NCBI GenBank assembly: GCA_964574635.1
Contig: CAZNOG010000014.1
Location: 37,770-101,769 of the forward strand
Direction: 5' to 3'
DNA: 64,000 nt
From: CAZNOG01 sp964574635
GTDB lineage: Bacteria; Bacteroidota; Bacteroidia; Flavobacteriales_D; Cryomorphaceae
Under the pieces are notes generated by a model. That model ran no database searches and had not been told where the DNA came from. It saw only the letters and a program-made list of their open reading frames with translations. Shown piece by piece: positions 1-8,597 of the stretch (the first letter of the stretch is position 1; each line of letters opens with the position of its first letter). The translations under genes were made by a program, and so were the position numbers.

Positions 1-464
1 AGCCGGGCGAAGACCCGGGCGAGGCGTGGGCCGCACCGGACGGAACGTACATCACCGACCGGCAAACCATGGTGAGGAAGTTCGAAATCACCGGGGGCGT
101 GACGTTCCCGCCCGTGACTTTCCAGCCCTTGTTGGAATACGACACCTTGGGAAGGGACAACTGGACCAACCTGGGCATTCACGATTGCGAATGCTTTCCG
201 CTCAGCACCGGTGAAACCGAGTCTCTCGACGTGCAGATGTACCCGAACCCCGCCACTCCCGGCACTCCGATCAACGTACGGACCAACCGACCCATCGTGG
301 GCGTGGAAATTTACGACGTGAACGGAAGGAAAGTCGCTTCGTCCATCCAATTGACCAACCCGACGGAAGGTCAGATCGACATCAGCGAATTGAAACGCGG
401 CACGTACATCGTGAACGTGCTCATGGAAAGAACGGGATTCAGCACACGCATCGTCGTGGAATAA
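1..464 (+). CDS. T9SS-secreted protein, C-terminal part (5' end outside window)
   Basis: The reading frame is open from the first bases, so the gene begins upstream of the window and the first ATG at 69 is probably internal. The last ~75 residues form a type A T9SS sorting domain: a short MYPNPA motif, a beta-rich stretch, the NGRKVAS segment and a final ELKRGTYIVNV-like strand. Such proteins are exported to the periplasm by Sec, then across the outer membrane by T9SS, with the tail removed or anchored. The part before the tail is too short to name a function. A strong hairpin follows the stop. Confidence 0.8.
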   Translation, partial: PGEDPGEAWAAPDGTYITDRQTMVRKFEITGGVTFPPVTFQPLLEYDTLGRDNWTNLGIHDCECFPLSTGETESLDVQMYPNPATPGTPINVRTNRPIVGVEIYDVNGRKVASSIQLTNPTEGQIDISELKRGTYIVNVLMERTGFSTRIVVE

Positions 465-486
465 ACCCGAAAAAAAGTATGGAAAT

Positions 487-520
487 GGCGGTTCCGGAAC
501 GAAACGATACCGGAACCGCC
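487..520 (+). terminator. Intrinsic terminator-like hairpin after the first gene
   Basis: GGCGGTTCCGG (487-497) pairs perfectly with CCGGAACCGCC (510-520) around a 12-base loop. It lies 23 bases after the stop of the T9SS protein. There is no strong T tract on the plus strand. Confidence 0.6.
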
Positions 521-615
521 GTTGCCACACGCCGCAGTGCCCCATTCCGCCGGATGGATATGGACCGACCGCACACCCTTAAGCCCGAACACTCGCCGAA
601 AGGATCGGGGCGGGA

Positions 616-640
616 TGGTGTGGGTTTTTGTGGGTGTGGC
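616..640 (-). repeat. Dispersed ACCCACAAAAACCC motif, copy 1
   Basis: Read on the minus strand this is GCCACACCCACAAAAACCCA, then CACCA. It is one of eight matching copies in the window (see findings). It is intergenic, 150 bases upstream of the TonB receptor start. Confidence 0.75.
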
Positions 641-801
641 TTCCGCCGCCAAATCTTATGACGCCCTCAAAACTTGCTCTACGATTTTCAATGCGCGCCG
701 GGAGGGATTTGCGCTTTTTTTATATTCGCCGTATCCAATCGGCAGACTTCAACCCCTTTGCGGTGTGATCTATTCCGCGTTTTGGCAAACACATCCTTAC
801 A

Positions 802-3800
802 ATGAACATCCAGCTTAACTCGCTCCTCACCGCCTGCATCATGGGAATCGCGGGCTACGTTTACGGCCAAACGGGAGTGATCAGAGGAACGGTGACCGAC
901 CGGGGAACCAACGAAACCCTCATCGGCGCCACCGTGGTATACGACGACGGCAAGGGCACGGTCACAGACATCGACGGGCGGTACGAATTGACCCTTCCCC
1001 AAGGCACGTATACCTTGACCGTGTCGTACGTGGGATACGAAAAAGTGACCCGAACGGTGAATTTAGGCGGATTCGCCGAAGTGAACTTCGCCCTTTCGAC
1101 CACCACCCTACGGGAAGTGGAGGTCATCGCCGACTTGGCCGTGGAGAAAGAAACGCCGGTCGCCTTTTCCAACATCACGCCGAAACAGATTACGCAGGAA
1201 ATCGGAACTTCCGAATTGCCGCTGTTGCTCAACACCACCCCCGGGGTGTACGTATCGCCCACCGGCGGTGGCGACGGCGGGGCGCGCGTAGCCATTCGAG
1301 GATTTCAGGACCGGAACATCACGGTGATGATCGACGGAATTCCGATCAACAACATGGACAATGGAAACGTGTTGTGGGCCAGCACATACGGCATCGACGG
1401 CGTATTGGCCAACATGCAGGTTCAGCGGGGGATGACCTCTTCGCGCCTCGCCATTCCGGCCATCGGCGGAACGATCAACTTCATCACTAAAAGCATCGAA
1501 AACGAAGAAAGCTTTACCGTGAGCCAAGACTACGGATCGTTCAACACCATGCGTACGAGCATCGGGTACAATTCCGGCCGACTCGATAACGGCTGGGGAT
1601 TTTCCGTGGCCGGGTCTTTCAGGAACTCCAGCGGATACGCCGACCAACAATTCAAAGACGAATACTTCTACTACCTCAAGGTGCAGCGCCAAATTGGCAA
1701 TCACATCATCTCGGCCACCGCTTTGGGATCGCCGGTGCAGTACGGCATGCGACGCGACAAACAGAAGATCGTGGTCTACGACAAGGACTTCGCCACTGAT
1801 CTTTTCCGGGGCGACGACGACCTCTACCGAAGGCTGGCGAATTACAACGTGGCCTACAACACCTTCAGACGAAACCCTTCGCACATCTCCGTTCTCGACA
1901 GTCTGGGCGAAGCGTACGGATGGACCCGGGAGGATTTCTTCCGCATCTCTTCCGAAAACGATTTTATCGACACCACCGGAGTAAACTCCATGGGCTACCG
2001 ATACAACAACCACTGGGGATACCTCAACGGCGGGATATTGAGCGAAAGCATGCGGGATTACCACAAACCCATCTTCTCCCTCCGCGATTTTTGGGAGATA
2101 TCGGATAAGCTCTTCCTCTCCAACGTTCTATACTACTCCTTCGGAACCGGGGGAAATACAAGCCGTCGCCCCATGCTTGGTTACGGTGATTACGACCTGA
2201 ACAACATGCAGGTGAATTTCCAAAACGACTACAACAACAACGTGTCGGGTCTCTTCGGACCTCCGATCGATCCGACGATCCACCCCTCATTGTTGAAGAG
2301 CACCACCATGCTGGCCAAGAGTTTCGACAACCACTACTGGGTGGGATGGCTTTCCACGGTCGACTGGACGATCAACGACGATTGGTCTTTCGCCGGAGGA
2401 TTAGATTTCCGAACCTACCAGTCGGAACAGTACATGGAAGTACACAATTTGCTCGGCGGGGATTATTTCGTGCCTTCCCCCGACGACCGTTCGGAAAACT
2501 TGGCGCCGACGGGTGAAGCGCTCATGTACAGGAAAGGAGATAAGATGGGCTACTACAACGACAACTTCATGCGTTGGGGGGCGTTTTTCACCGAGATGAA
2601 ATACAACAAAGAAAACTGGCGGGCATTCGTCAACATTTCGGGTGTGATCACCGGATACCGCCGCGTCGATTATTTCGCCAACAGGGATTTGGTCATCGAC
2701 GGACACAGGTATCCAAACGCCATCGGCTATGGAGACGTCGCCTTTTACAACGGTACCGACCTTCTGGTGGCCGCGGGGACCCCGGGTGGGATCATGCCTA
2801 TAATAGACGACACCAGTTCGGCCGTGACCACCAGTGTGCGAAACCCTTCAAACAATTACAACGAGTATGCGCCCACCGGCACGCACACCATCGACAACGC
2901 GCGGCGGATCGATTACGGCGACCCCGAAACCCAAGTGTCCGAAACGCCTTGGAAAAACATTCCGGGCTACACCGTCAAAGCGGGTACGAGCTACCTCATC
3001 AACGAATTCCAGACGGTATTCACCAACCTCGGGTACATCAGCCGCACACCGCGGTTTCGCAACGTGGTGGAGTTCGGCACCTTCAACCAATTCATGCACG
3101 ACATCGGAAACGAAAACATCGCCTCCGTGGAATTGGGTTACAGCTTCAGCAACACCCGTCTTGCGTTCAACGTGAACGGTTATTATACCGACTGGAGGAA
3201 CAGACCGGTCAACAGTCCGCCGACCATCTTCATGCCCGACCGAGGAATTTCGGTGCGATCGAACTTGCACGACATGAACGCCATTCACCAAGGAGTGGAG
3301 TTCAGCTTCAAGTACAACATCAGCGAAAAGATGACCTTGGAGGGATTCGCTTCCTTCGGCGATTGGAGATGGAATAGTTCGAAGACCGTATACTTTTACG
3401 ACGACCGCGGGCGACAAGTCATGCAGGTCGACGCCAACAACAACCCCATCGATTCCTTGCCTGTATCGATCTCGTTTGACGCCAAGGGGGTTTTCGTGGG
3501 TGACGCTCCCCAGACGCAGATCGGAGGCAGCTTTCAGTATTCCTTTACCAAGGACGCCTACATCAAGGTGCGCTACACGCACTTCGACAAACACTACTCG
3601 AATTTCGATCCCCTGCAACTCCACGCAGACGACCCCAAACGCGCCGGTCGACAATCCTGGAAACTGCCCGGATACGGCATGACAGGACTTTACGCCGGGT
3701 ACCGATTCGACTTGAACGGTACGAAACTCGACGTGAACGTCGCGGTGGACAATCTCTTCGACATTCGATACATCGCGGATGGTCAAAACAACGAAGGGAC

Positions 3801-3927
3801 GGCCTTGGTCTACACCGATTACCTGAACGGCACTCGTGAAGCCACCGTCAATTTCGACGCCAACTCCACGGGAGTGTATTTCGGCCTGCCGCGCGTAGTG
3901 AGCGTTTCACTCACGGCCAATTTCTAA
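802..3927 (+). CDS. TonB-dependent outer-membrane receptor
   Basis: 1041 residues. An N-terminal signal peptide (about 1-23) is followed by a carboxypeptidase-regulatory-like beta domain (about 24-110, with GTVTD...IGATV and YVGYE), a plug domain (about 115-235, with RGF, IDGIPINN and GGTINFITKS) and a long beta-barrel ending in Phe (LTANF). It would import a bulky or scarce substrate across the outer membrane using TonB-ExbBD energy. No SusD partner follows, so glycan uptake is less likely than metal-chelate or other small-molecule uptake; the substrate cannot be read from sequence. The next gene, a secreted phospholipase-D-like protein, lies ~110 bases downstream and might be co-transcribed. 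Confidence 0.9.
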   Translation: MNIQLNSLLTACIMGIAGYVYGQTGVIRGTVTDRGTNETLIGATVVYDDGKGTVTDIDGRYELTLPQGTYTLTVSYVGYEKVTRTVNLGGFAEVNFALSTTTLREVEVIADLAVEKETPVAFSNITPKQITQEIGTSELPLLLNTTPGVYVSPTGGGDGGARVAIRGFQDRNITVMIDGIPINNMDNGNVLWASTYGIDGVLANMQVQRGMTSSRLAIPAIGGTINFITKSIENEESFTVSQDYGSFNTMRTSIGYNSGRLDNGWGFSVAGSFRNSSGYADQQFKDEYFYYLKVQRQIGNHIISATALGSPVQYGMRRDKQKIVVYDKDFATDLFRGDDDLYRRLANYNVAYNTFRRNPSHISVLDSLGEAYGWTREDFFRISSENDFIDTTGVNSMGYRYNNHWGYLNGGILSESMRDYHKPIFSLRDFWEISDKLFLSNVLYYSFGTGGNTSRRPMLGYGDYDLNNMQVNFQNDYNNNVSGLFGPPIDPTIHPSLLKSTTMLAKSFDNHYWVGWLSTVDWTINDDWSFAGGLDFRTYQSEQYMEVHNLLGGDYFVPSPDDRSENLAPTGEALMYRKGDKMGYYNDNFMRWGAFFTEMKYNKENWRAFVNISGVITGYRRVDYFANRDLVIDGHRYPNAIGYGDVAFYNGTDLLVAAGTPGGIMPIIDDTSSAVTTSVRNPSNNYNEYAPTGTHTIDNARRIDYGDPETQVSETPWKNIPGYTVKAGTSYLINEFQTVFTNLGYISRTPRFRNVVEFGTFNQFMHDIGNENIASVELGYSFSNTRLAFNVNGYYTDWRNRPVNSPPTIFMPDRGISVRSNLHDMNAIHQGVEFSFKYNISEKMTLEGFASFGDWRWNSSKTVYFYDDRGRQVMQVDANNNPIDSLPVSISFDAKGVFVGDAPQTQIGGSFQYSFTKDAYIKVRYTHFDKHYSNFDPLQLHADDPKRAGRQSWKLPGYGMTGLYAGYRFDLNGTKLDVNVAVDNLFDIRYIADGQNNEGTALVYTDYLNGTREATVNFDANSTGVYFGLPRVVSVSLTANF

Positions 3928-4001
3928 TCCACACACGATCGCCCGGTTCACGAAAGGCGGAAGAAATCCATTCGATGTTTCAGAAAACCCGATCGGAGAA
4001 G

Positions 4002-4023
4002 CCACACCCACAAAAACCCAAAC
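4002..4023 (+). repeat. Dispersed ACCCACAAAAACCC motif, copy 2
   Basis: CCACACCCACAAAAACCCAA lies 17 bases upstream of the start codon of the phospholipase-D-like gene, so this copy would be in its 5' leader. Confidence 0.75.
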
Positions 4024-4039
4024 AATCACAATCCTTTCC

Positions 4040-6262
4040 ATGAACGCGCACAAAGTCATTGTCGCCGCCCTCCTTCTGTGTGGGTGCTCCGTAGCCGCTT
4101 ACGGCCAAAACAACATCGCCGAGGCGAGAAACAATTTTTCGGTAGGACAGACGGTGACCGTTTCCGGCATCGTCACCAGCGACGCCGAGCTCGGGCCGGT
4201 GCGCTACCTTCAGGACGCCACGGCCGGCATCGCGCTGTATCCTCCCGGCGGAGGTTGGGCTTCGTTGGGATTCGGCTTTACGCCTTCTCTGGGTGACAGC
4301 ATCACCATTACGGGCGTGCTGACCGAATTCGCCAATCTGCTGGAAATTGGTCCCGAAATCTCGGCCATGACCTTGGAGAGCACGGGACACGAACTGCCCG
4401 AGCCCTTGGTGCTGACGCCGGGCCAATTCGGCGAGGCGTACGAAGGCATGCTCGTGGCCGTGGATGGCGCCGAATTCGAAGGCGCCGGAGGGACTTTCGG
4501 CAGCAGCACTTACGCCTTCACCGCTTCGGGACAAGAAGGAGTGGTGTACATACCGGCCACTTCGCCGCTTATCGGGGAGCTGATTCCCGCGGGTCAAACG
4601 CACTTGACCGGGATCCTTTCCCAGCACAGCTACAACAACCCGAACGCCGGATACCAATTGCTGCCCCGCACCTCCGACGACCTCGTGTCGGAAAACGCCA
4701 TCAATTTCACCTCGGAAGTGGACCAATCGGAATTGAGCACGTCCGGATTCCGACTCTCTTGGTCTACCGACCTCTCATCGAGCTCGTACGTATGGTATGG
4801 AACCGACCCGAGTCTGGGCGAAACCGCCGGCAGCGAGGACCAAGTGATGGATCACACCGTGCTGTTGGAAGGTTTGGAGGCCGGAACACCTTATTACTGC
4901 CGCGTTTTTTCGGTGAGTGGAGAAGACACCGCCTTCAGCCCTATCCGAGTGTATTCCACCGTTTCGGAATCTTCGGGCGACATCTTCGTGTATTTCAATC
5001 GCTCCGTGGACCACTCGGTCGCCACAGGCGCCGAAGCCGTCGCGCTGTTTCAAGCCACCGACGACACCATCATCGCTCAAATAGACCGGGCCATGGCTAC
5101 GCTGGACATCGCGGTGTACAACATCAACAGCAACCCCATCGTGCAGGCCATCAACGACGCGTTGGACCGAGGTGTGACGGTGAGGTACATCGCCGAAGGG
5201 CAAAATGCGAACACGGCCCTGGCCAATCTCGATCCTTCCATTCCGGTGTTGTACCGGCAGAACGCCACTTCGAGCGGGATGCACAACAAATTCCTGATCA
5301 TCGACCGCGACGACGTGGACAACGCCACCGTGCTGACCGGATCGACCAACTTCACTTCCAACAATTTGTTCAGCGACCCGAACAACATCGTGATCGTGAA
5401 GGATCAAGCCCTGGCACGGGCGTACACGCTGGAATTCAATGAAATGTGGGGCAGTTCGGGACCGATGCACAATTGGGTGACCTCTCGGTTCGGCGAGTTC
5501 AAGACCAACAATACGCCGGAGAAATTCATCATCGGCGGGAGGCCGGTGGAATTGTATTTTTCACCAACCGACAACACGACACAAGCCATCGTACGCGCCG
5601 TGGAAAGTGCCGACTACGACTTGGATTTCGCGTTGATGCTCATCACGAACAACCTTTTGGCCGAGGCCATCGCGGGGCAAGTCAACTTCTTCCTCCAGCC
5701 CCGTGGCGTGGTGGAAAACATAGACGAAACGGGCTCCGATTTTCAGTTTCTGTTGGATGCCGGAGTGCTGGTGGTTCAACACAGCCCCGACCCCATGCTG
5801 CATCACAAGTACGTGGTCATCGACCACTCACAACCCTTGGCCGATCCCCTGGTGGTTACGGGGTCGCACAACTGGTCGTCTTCGGCGGAATCGACCAACG
5901 ACGAAAACACCTTGATCATCCACGACGCGGAAATCGCCAACCTCTTTTTTCAGGAGTTCATGGCGCGGTACGGCGAATCGACGGTATCCACCCGAGACGG
6001 GGAGAGCGGCATCGGTATGGCGCTGTATCCCAATCCGGCTTCGGAAGTGATTCACGTCGAATTTGAAAATCCCCGTGGCGAGGCCGTGGCCTTCACCCTG
6101 ACAACGGTGGAAGGAAAAGTCGTTGCCTCGGGCGATTTGCACCCCTTCGCCGGCCGCAACAAATTGGACGTATCGGTAAGCGAATTGCCGCGGGGCATTT
6201 ACATTCTGAGCGTGGAGGTGGGCGACTCGGCGAATGCGGAGAAGGTGGTCGTGGGTCGCTGA
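4040..6262 (+). CDS. Secreted phospholipase D-like nuclease/lipase with T9SS tail
   Basis: 740 residues. A signal peptide (about 1-23) is followed by an OB-fold-like beta domain (about 25-210, resembling extracellular nuclease N-termini), a fibronectin III-like domain (about 220-310), and a PLD catalytic region with two HKD motifs: HNKFLIID starting at His415 followed by GSTNF, and HHKYVVID starting at His588 followed by GSHNW. The last ~75 residues are a T9SS type A sorting domain (MALYPNPAS). Having both HKD motifs in one chain supports an active phosphodiesterase. Substrate could be nucleic acid or phospholipid; the OB-fold favours nuclease, which is inference. It is expected at the cell surface or in the medium. 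Confidence 0.88.
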   Translation: MNAHKVIVAALLLCGCSVAAYGQNNIAEARNNFSVGQTVTVSGIVTSDAELGPVRYLQDATAGIALYPPGGGWASLGFGFTPSLGDSITITGVLTEFANLLEIGPEISAMTLESTGHELPEPLVLTPGQFGEAYEGMLVAVDGAEFEGAGGTFGSSTYAFTASGQEGVVYIPATSPLIGELIPAGQTHLTGILSQHSYNNPNAGYQLLPRTSDDLVSENAINFTSEVDQSELSTSGFRLSWSTDLSSSSYVWYGTDPSLGETAGSEDQVMDHTVLLEGLEAGTPYYCRVFSVSGEDTAFSPIRVYSTVSESSGDIFVYFNRSVDHSVATGAEAVALFQATDDTIIAQIDRAMATLDIAVYNINSNPIVQAINDALDRGVTVRYIAEGQNANTALANLDPSIPVLYRQNATSSGMHNKFLIIDRDDVDNATVLTGSTNFTSNNLFSDPNNIVIVKDQALARAYTLEFNEMWGSSGPMHNWVTSRFGEFKTNNTPEKFIIGGRPVELYFSPTDNTTQAIVRAVESADYDLDFALMLITNNLLAEAIAGQVNFFLQPRGVVENIDETGSDFQFLLDAGVLVVQHSPDPMLHHKYVVIDHSQPLADPLVVTGSHNWSSSAESTNDENTLIIHDAEIANLFFQEFMARYGESTVSTRDGESGIGMALYPNPASEVIHVEFENPRGEAVAFTLTTVEGKVVASGDLHPFAGRNKLDVSVSELPRGIYILSVEVGDSANAEKVVVGR

Positions 6263-6287
6263 GGCGATCGTCGGCAGCGGACAAAAA

Positions 6288-6318
6288 AAAGGAGATCGGC
6301 TAAATGCCGACCTCCTTT
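6288..6318. terminator. Bidirectional intrinsic terminator
   Basis: AAAGGAGATCGGC pairs with GCCGACCTCCTTT (one mismatch) around loop TAAAT. It sits between converging genes and has A8 on the left side, giving a U tract for leftward transcripts. Confidence 0.8.
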
Positions 6319-6377
6319 AGATAAAAACCAAAATAAACCTTATTGAATGAAGTTGCCTGCGTATACGCGGGGGGCGT

Positions 6378-7136
6378 TCATACGGTTACAAAATTTTCCA
6401 CCGCTTCGAACACACCGTCGGGGTCTTCGGCCTGCACCCAGTGTCCGGTGTCCAAAGTGACGAATTTGGCAGCGGTAAACACGTCGCGAATCGAGTCGTG
6501 ATCTTCCGGCATGATGTAATCGGATTTGCCGCCGACGATAAATAGCGCGGGCACGTCGACCGGGATTTTCGGTACCGGCGCGAGGATGTCGGCCATGCGC
6601 TTTTTGGCGACTTGGTAATTGGCGCGGATTCCGTAGGTGCCGTCTTTTCGTCGGTATAGGTTTTTAAGCAAAAACAGGCGTGTTCCCTCGTCGCTGATGA
6701 TGGGTGATATTCGCTCTTCGGCTTGTCGTCTGCTTTCCAGCGTTTCGGGTTGGATGGCTTCGAAGGCTTCCAAAACCGCTTGGTGGTGGGGAGGGTAATC
6801 CTTGATTCCGATGTCCACCACGATGATGGCCTTGCAGAATTCCGTGTATTTCTGCGCGAAATACATGGCCGTTTTTCCGCCCATGGAATGGCCCAAAATC
6901 GTGCTCGGCCCCAAGTCGTGGTCTTGGATGAAGCGGTACAGATCGTCGGCCATGACCGAGTAATTCATTTCGTCGTCGTGGGGAGATTGTCCGTGATTCC
7001 TCTGGTCGACCACGTAGACGGCGCGTTTTTCCGAAAAGCGATTGGCCAATGTGACCCAATTGTCGAGGGAACCGAAAAGGCCGTGCAGTATGATCAGCGG
7101 CTCCCCTTCTCCGTATTTTCTGAAGTTCAATTTCAT
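6378..7136 (-). CDS. Alpha/beta-fold hydrolase, YbfF-like esterase
   Basis: 252 residues. The oxyanion region HGLFGS (about 18-23), nucleophile elbow GHSMGG with Ser84, an acidic residue in the GGKSDY segment and a C-terminal GHW histidine make a complete catalytic triad. The sequence resembles the YbfF family of short-chain (thio)esterases. Cytoplasmic, with no signal peptide. Its start overlaps the stop of pdxJ in an ATGA arrangement, so the two are translationally coupled; no functional link to vitamin B6 is evident. The natural substrate is unknown. Confidence 0.85.
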   Translation of the reverse strand: MKLNFRKYGEGEPLIILHGLFGSLDNWVTLANRFSEKRAVYVVDQRNHGQSPHDDEMNYSVMADDLYRFIQDHDLGPSTILGHSMGGKTAMYFAQKYTEFCKAIIVVDIGIKDYPPHHQAVLEAFEAIQPETLESRRQAEERISPIISDEGTRLFLLKNLYRRKDGTYGIRANYQVAKKRMADILAPVPKIPVDVPALFIVGGKSDYIMPEDHDSIRDVFTAAKFVTLDTGHWVQAEDPDGVFEAVENFVTV

Positions 7137-7846
7137 CTGAGTTGTTTTAAGTAGAGTTGGATGGTGTTTTCGAGACCGAGGTAGAGCGCATCGCAGACCA
7201 AGGCATGGCCGATGGACACTTCGGCGAGGTAGGGAATCGACAATCTGAAATACCTGAGATTTTCCAAATCGAGATCGTGCCCGGCATTGACGACCAGCCC
7301 GGCCTCGCGTGCGGCCTCGGCAGCCTCGACGTAAGGTTTGATCGCCTCTTCTTTGTTCTTGCGGTAGCCGGTGGCGTAGGCTTCGGTGTACAGTTCGATG
7401 CGATCGGCGCCGGTGTGTGCGGCGGCGGCGGCCATCTCCGGATCCGGATCGACGAAGATGCTCACGCGTGATCCGAACATTTTGAGCTCACCGATCACGT
7501 CTTGGAGCAAGCCGCGGTTTTTGACGGTGTCCCAACCCGCGTTTGAAGTCAGCACGTTCGGATCGTCCGGTACCAACGTCGCCTGTTCGGGTTTGGTCGC
7601 CTCCACGAGTTTGAGAAAACGTGGATCGGGATACCCTTCGATGTTGAATTCCGTGGTGATTACGGGCTTGAGCGCGTACACGTCTTCCGTGGTGATATGT
7701 CGTTGATCGGGGCGGGGGTGGATGGTGATCCCTTGAGCACCAAAGGCCTGACAATCCACGGCCGCTTTCACGACGTCGGGGTTGTTGCCTCCTCTCGAAT
7801 TTCTCAGCGTGGCAAACTTGTTGATGTTGACGCTTAGTTTTGTCAT
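7133..7846 (-). CDS. pdxJ: Pyridoxine 5'-phosphate synthase PdxJ
   Basis: 237 residues, the normal family length. PdxJ condenses 1-deoxy-D-xylulose 5-phosphate with 3-amino-2-oxopropyl phosphate to make pyridoxine 5'-phosphate in the DXP-dependent B6 pathway. The sequence shows the TIM-barrel start LSVNINKFATLRNSRGG, the HPRPDQRHI motif, and the C-terminal AGHDL and EVSIGHA segments. I chose the ATG at 7846; an open frame extends to 7933, but those 29 residues do not fit the family and would overlap the divergent CBS gene. First gene of a two-gene leftward unit with the esterase. Confidence 0.93.
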   Translation of the reverse strand: MTKLSVNINKFATLRNSRGGNNPDVVKAAVDCQAFGAQGITIHPRPDQRHITTEDVYALKPVITTEFNIEGYPDPRFLKLVEATKPEQATLVPDDPNVLTSNAGWDTVKNRGLLQDVIGELKMFGSRVSIFVDPDPEMAAAAAHTGADRIELYTEAYATGYRKNKEEAIKPYVEAAEAAREAGLVVNAGHDLDLENLRYFRLSIPYLAEVSIGHALVCDALYLGLENTIQLYLKQLR

Positions 7847-7932
7847 CTTTTTTCGGCTATTTTGCAAAGTGACAACAAATGTAAGGCTATAAGGGATGAG
7901 AGACGTCCCCAAAACTTTCAAAACGAAGTACA

Positions 7933-8595
7933 ATGCGCGCAGGTGATTTGATCAGTGACGAAATACCCACCCTGGAAGGTTCAGACAACGCTCTGTTTGC
8001 CATGCAACTGCTGGATGAATACAAAATGAAGCAGTTGCCGGTGGTGGACGGAAACGAATACCTCGGCCTGATTTCAGAAGACGCGGTGCTGGACGCCGAA
8101 GACCCGGAAACTCCGCTTCGCAATTACGGCGTCCGACTGCAGCCGGTGTACGTGAACCACGATCAACACGCGTACGACATCGTTCGTGCGGCGGCGCAAT
8201 TCCAACTCAGCGCCGTACCCATCCTCGGCCCCGACAACAAATACCTGGGTGTGGTGAGCGTGTATTGCCTCGTGAGGGAGCTCTCCCAAATGGCGGCGGT
8301 AAACGAAACGGGTGGAATTCTGGTTCTCGAACTCGATCAATCGGACTACTCCCTCACGGAGATCGCGCGCATCGTGGAAGGCAACGACGCCAAAATCCTG
8401 AGCGCCAACGTCACTTCCAGTCCGGACAGCAAGAAGATGGAGGTGACGTTGAAGGTGAACCGCACGCACATGGACGGGATCATCCAAACGTTTCTGCGAT
8501 TCGATTACACCATCAGTGCCTCGTACCACGAATCTTCCGTGGACGACATGATGAAAAACCGTTACGAGGAATTGATGCGATATCTAAACCCCTGA
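7933..8595 (+). CDS. CBS domain-pair protein (AcuB-like)
   Basis: 220 residues. Two CBS motifs fill the N-terminal ~125 residues (MRAGDLIS..., and a second ending LGVVSVYCLVRELS), followed by an ACT-like C-terminal region (about 135-210). CBS pairs bind adenine nucleotides and act as energy or ligand sensors. In Bacteroidota this gene commonly precedes nadK, as it does here with one barrel gene in between. It divides divergently from pdxJ. Cytoplasmic; its partner is unknown. Confidence 0.85.
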   Translation: MRAGDLISDEIPTLEGSDNALFAMQLLDEYKMKQLPVVDGNEYLGLISEDAVLDAEDPETPLRNYGVRLQPVYVNHDQHAYDIVRAAAQFQLSAVPILGPDNKYLGVVSVYCLVRELSQMAAVNETGGILVLELDQSDYSLTEIARIVEGNDAKILSANVTSSPDSKKMEVTLKVNRTHMDGIIQTFLRFDYTISASYHESSVDDMMKNRYEELMRYLNP

Positions 8596-8597
8596 TC

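Larger units (their letters stand above)
465..801. other. Intergenic region between T9SS protein and TonB receptor
   Basis: About 340 bases without a supported gene. It holds the hairpin at 487-520 and the reverse-oriented dispersed motif copy at 616-640. I see no convincing TAnnTTTG promoter for the downstream receptor. Confidence 0.6.

Noticed and set aside
1108..2064. Long minus-strand open frame opposite the TonB receptor (318 codons), and similar ones elsewhere
   Set aside because: These are shadows of high-GC coding DNA. Their translations lack family features and are rich in His/Val/Arg in the pattern expected from the antisense of real genes.
7847..7933. Longer pdxJ start at 7933
   Set aside because: The extra 29 residues are not PdxJ-like and would collide with the divergent CBS gene.
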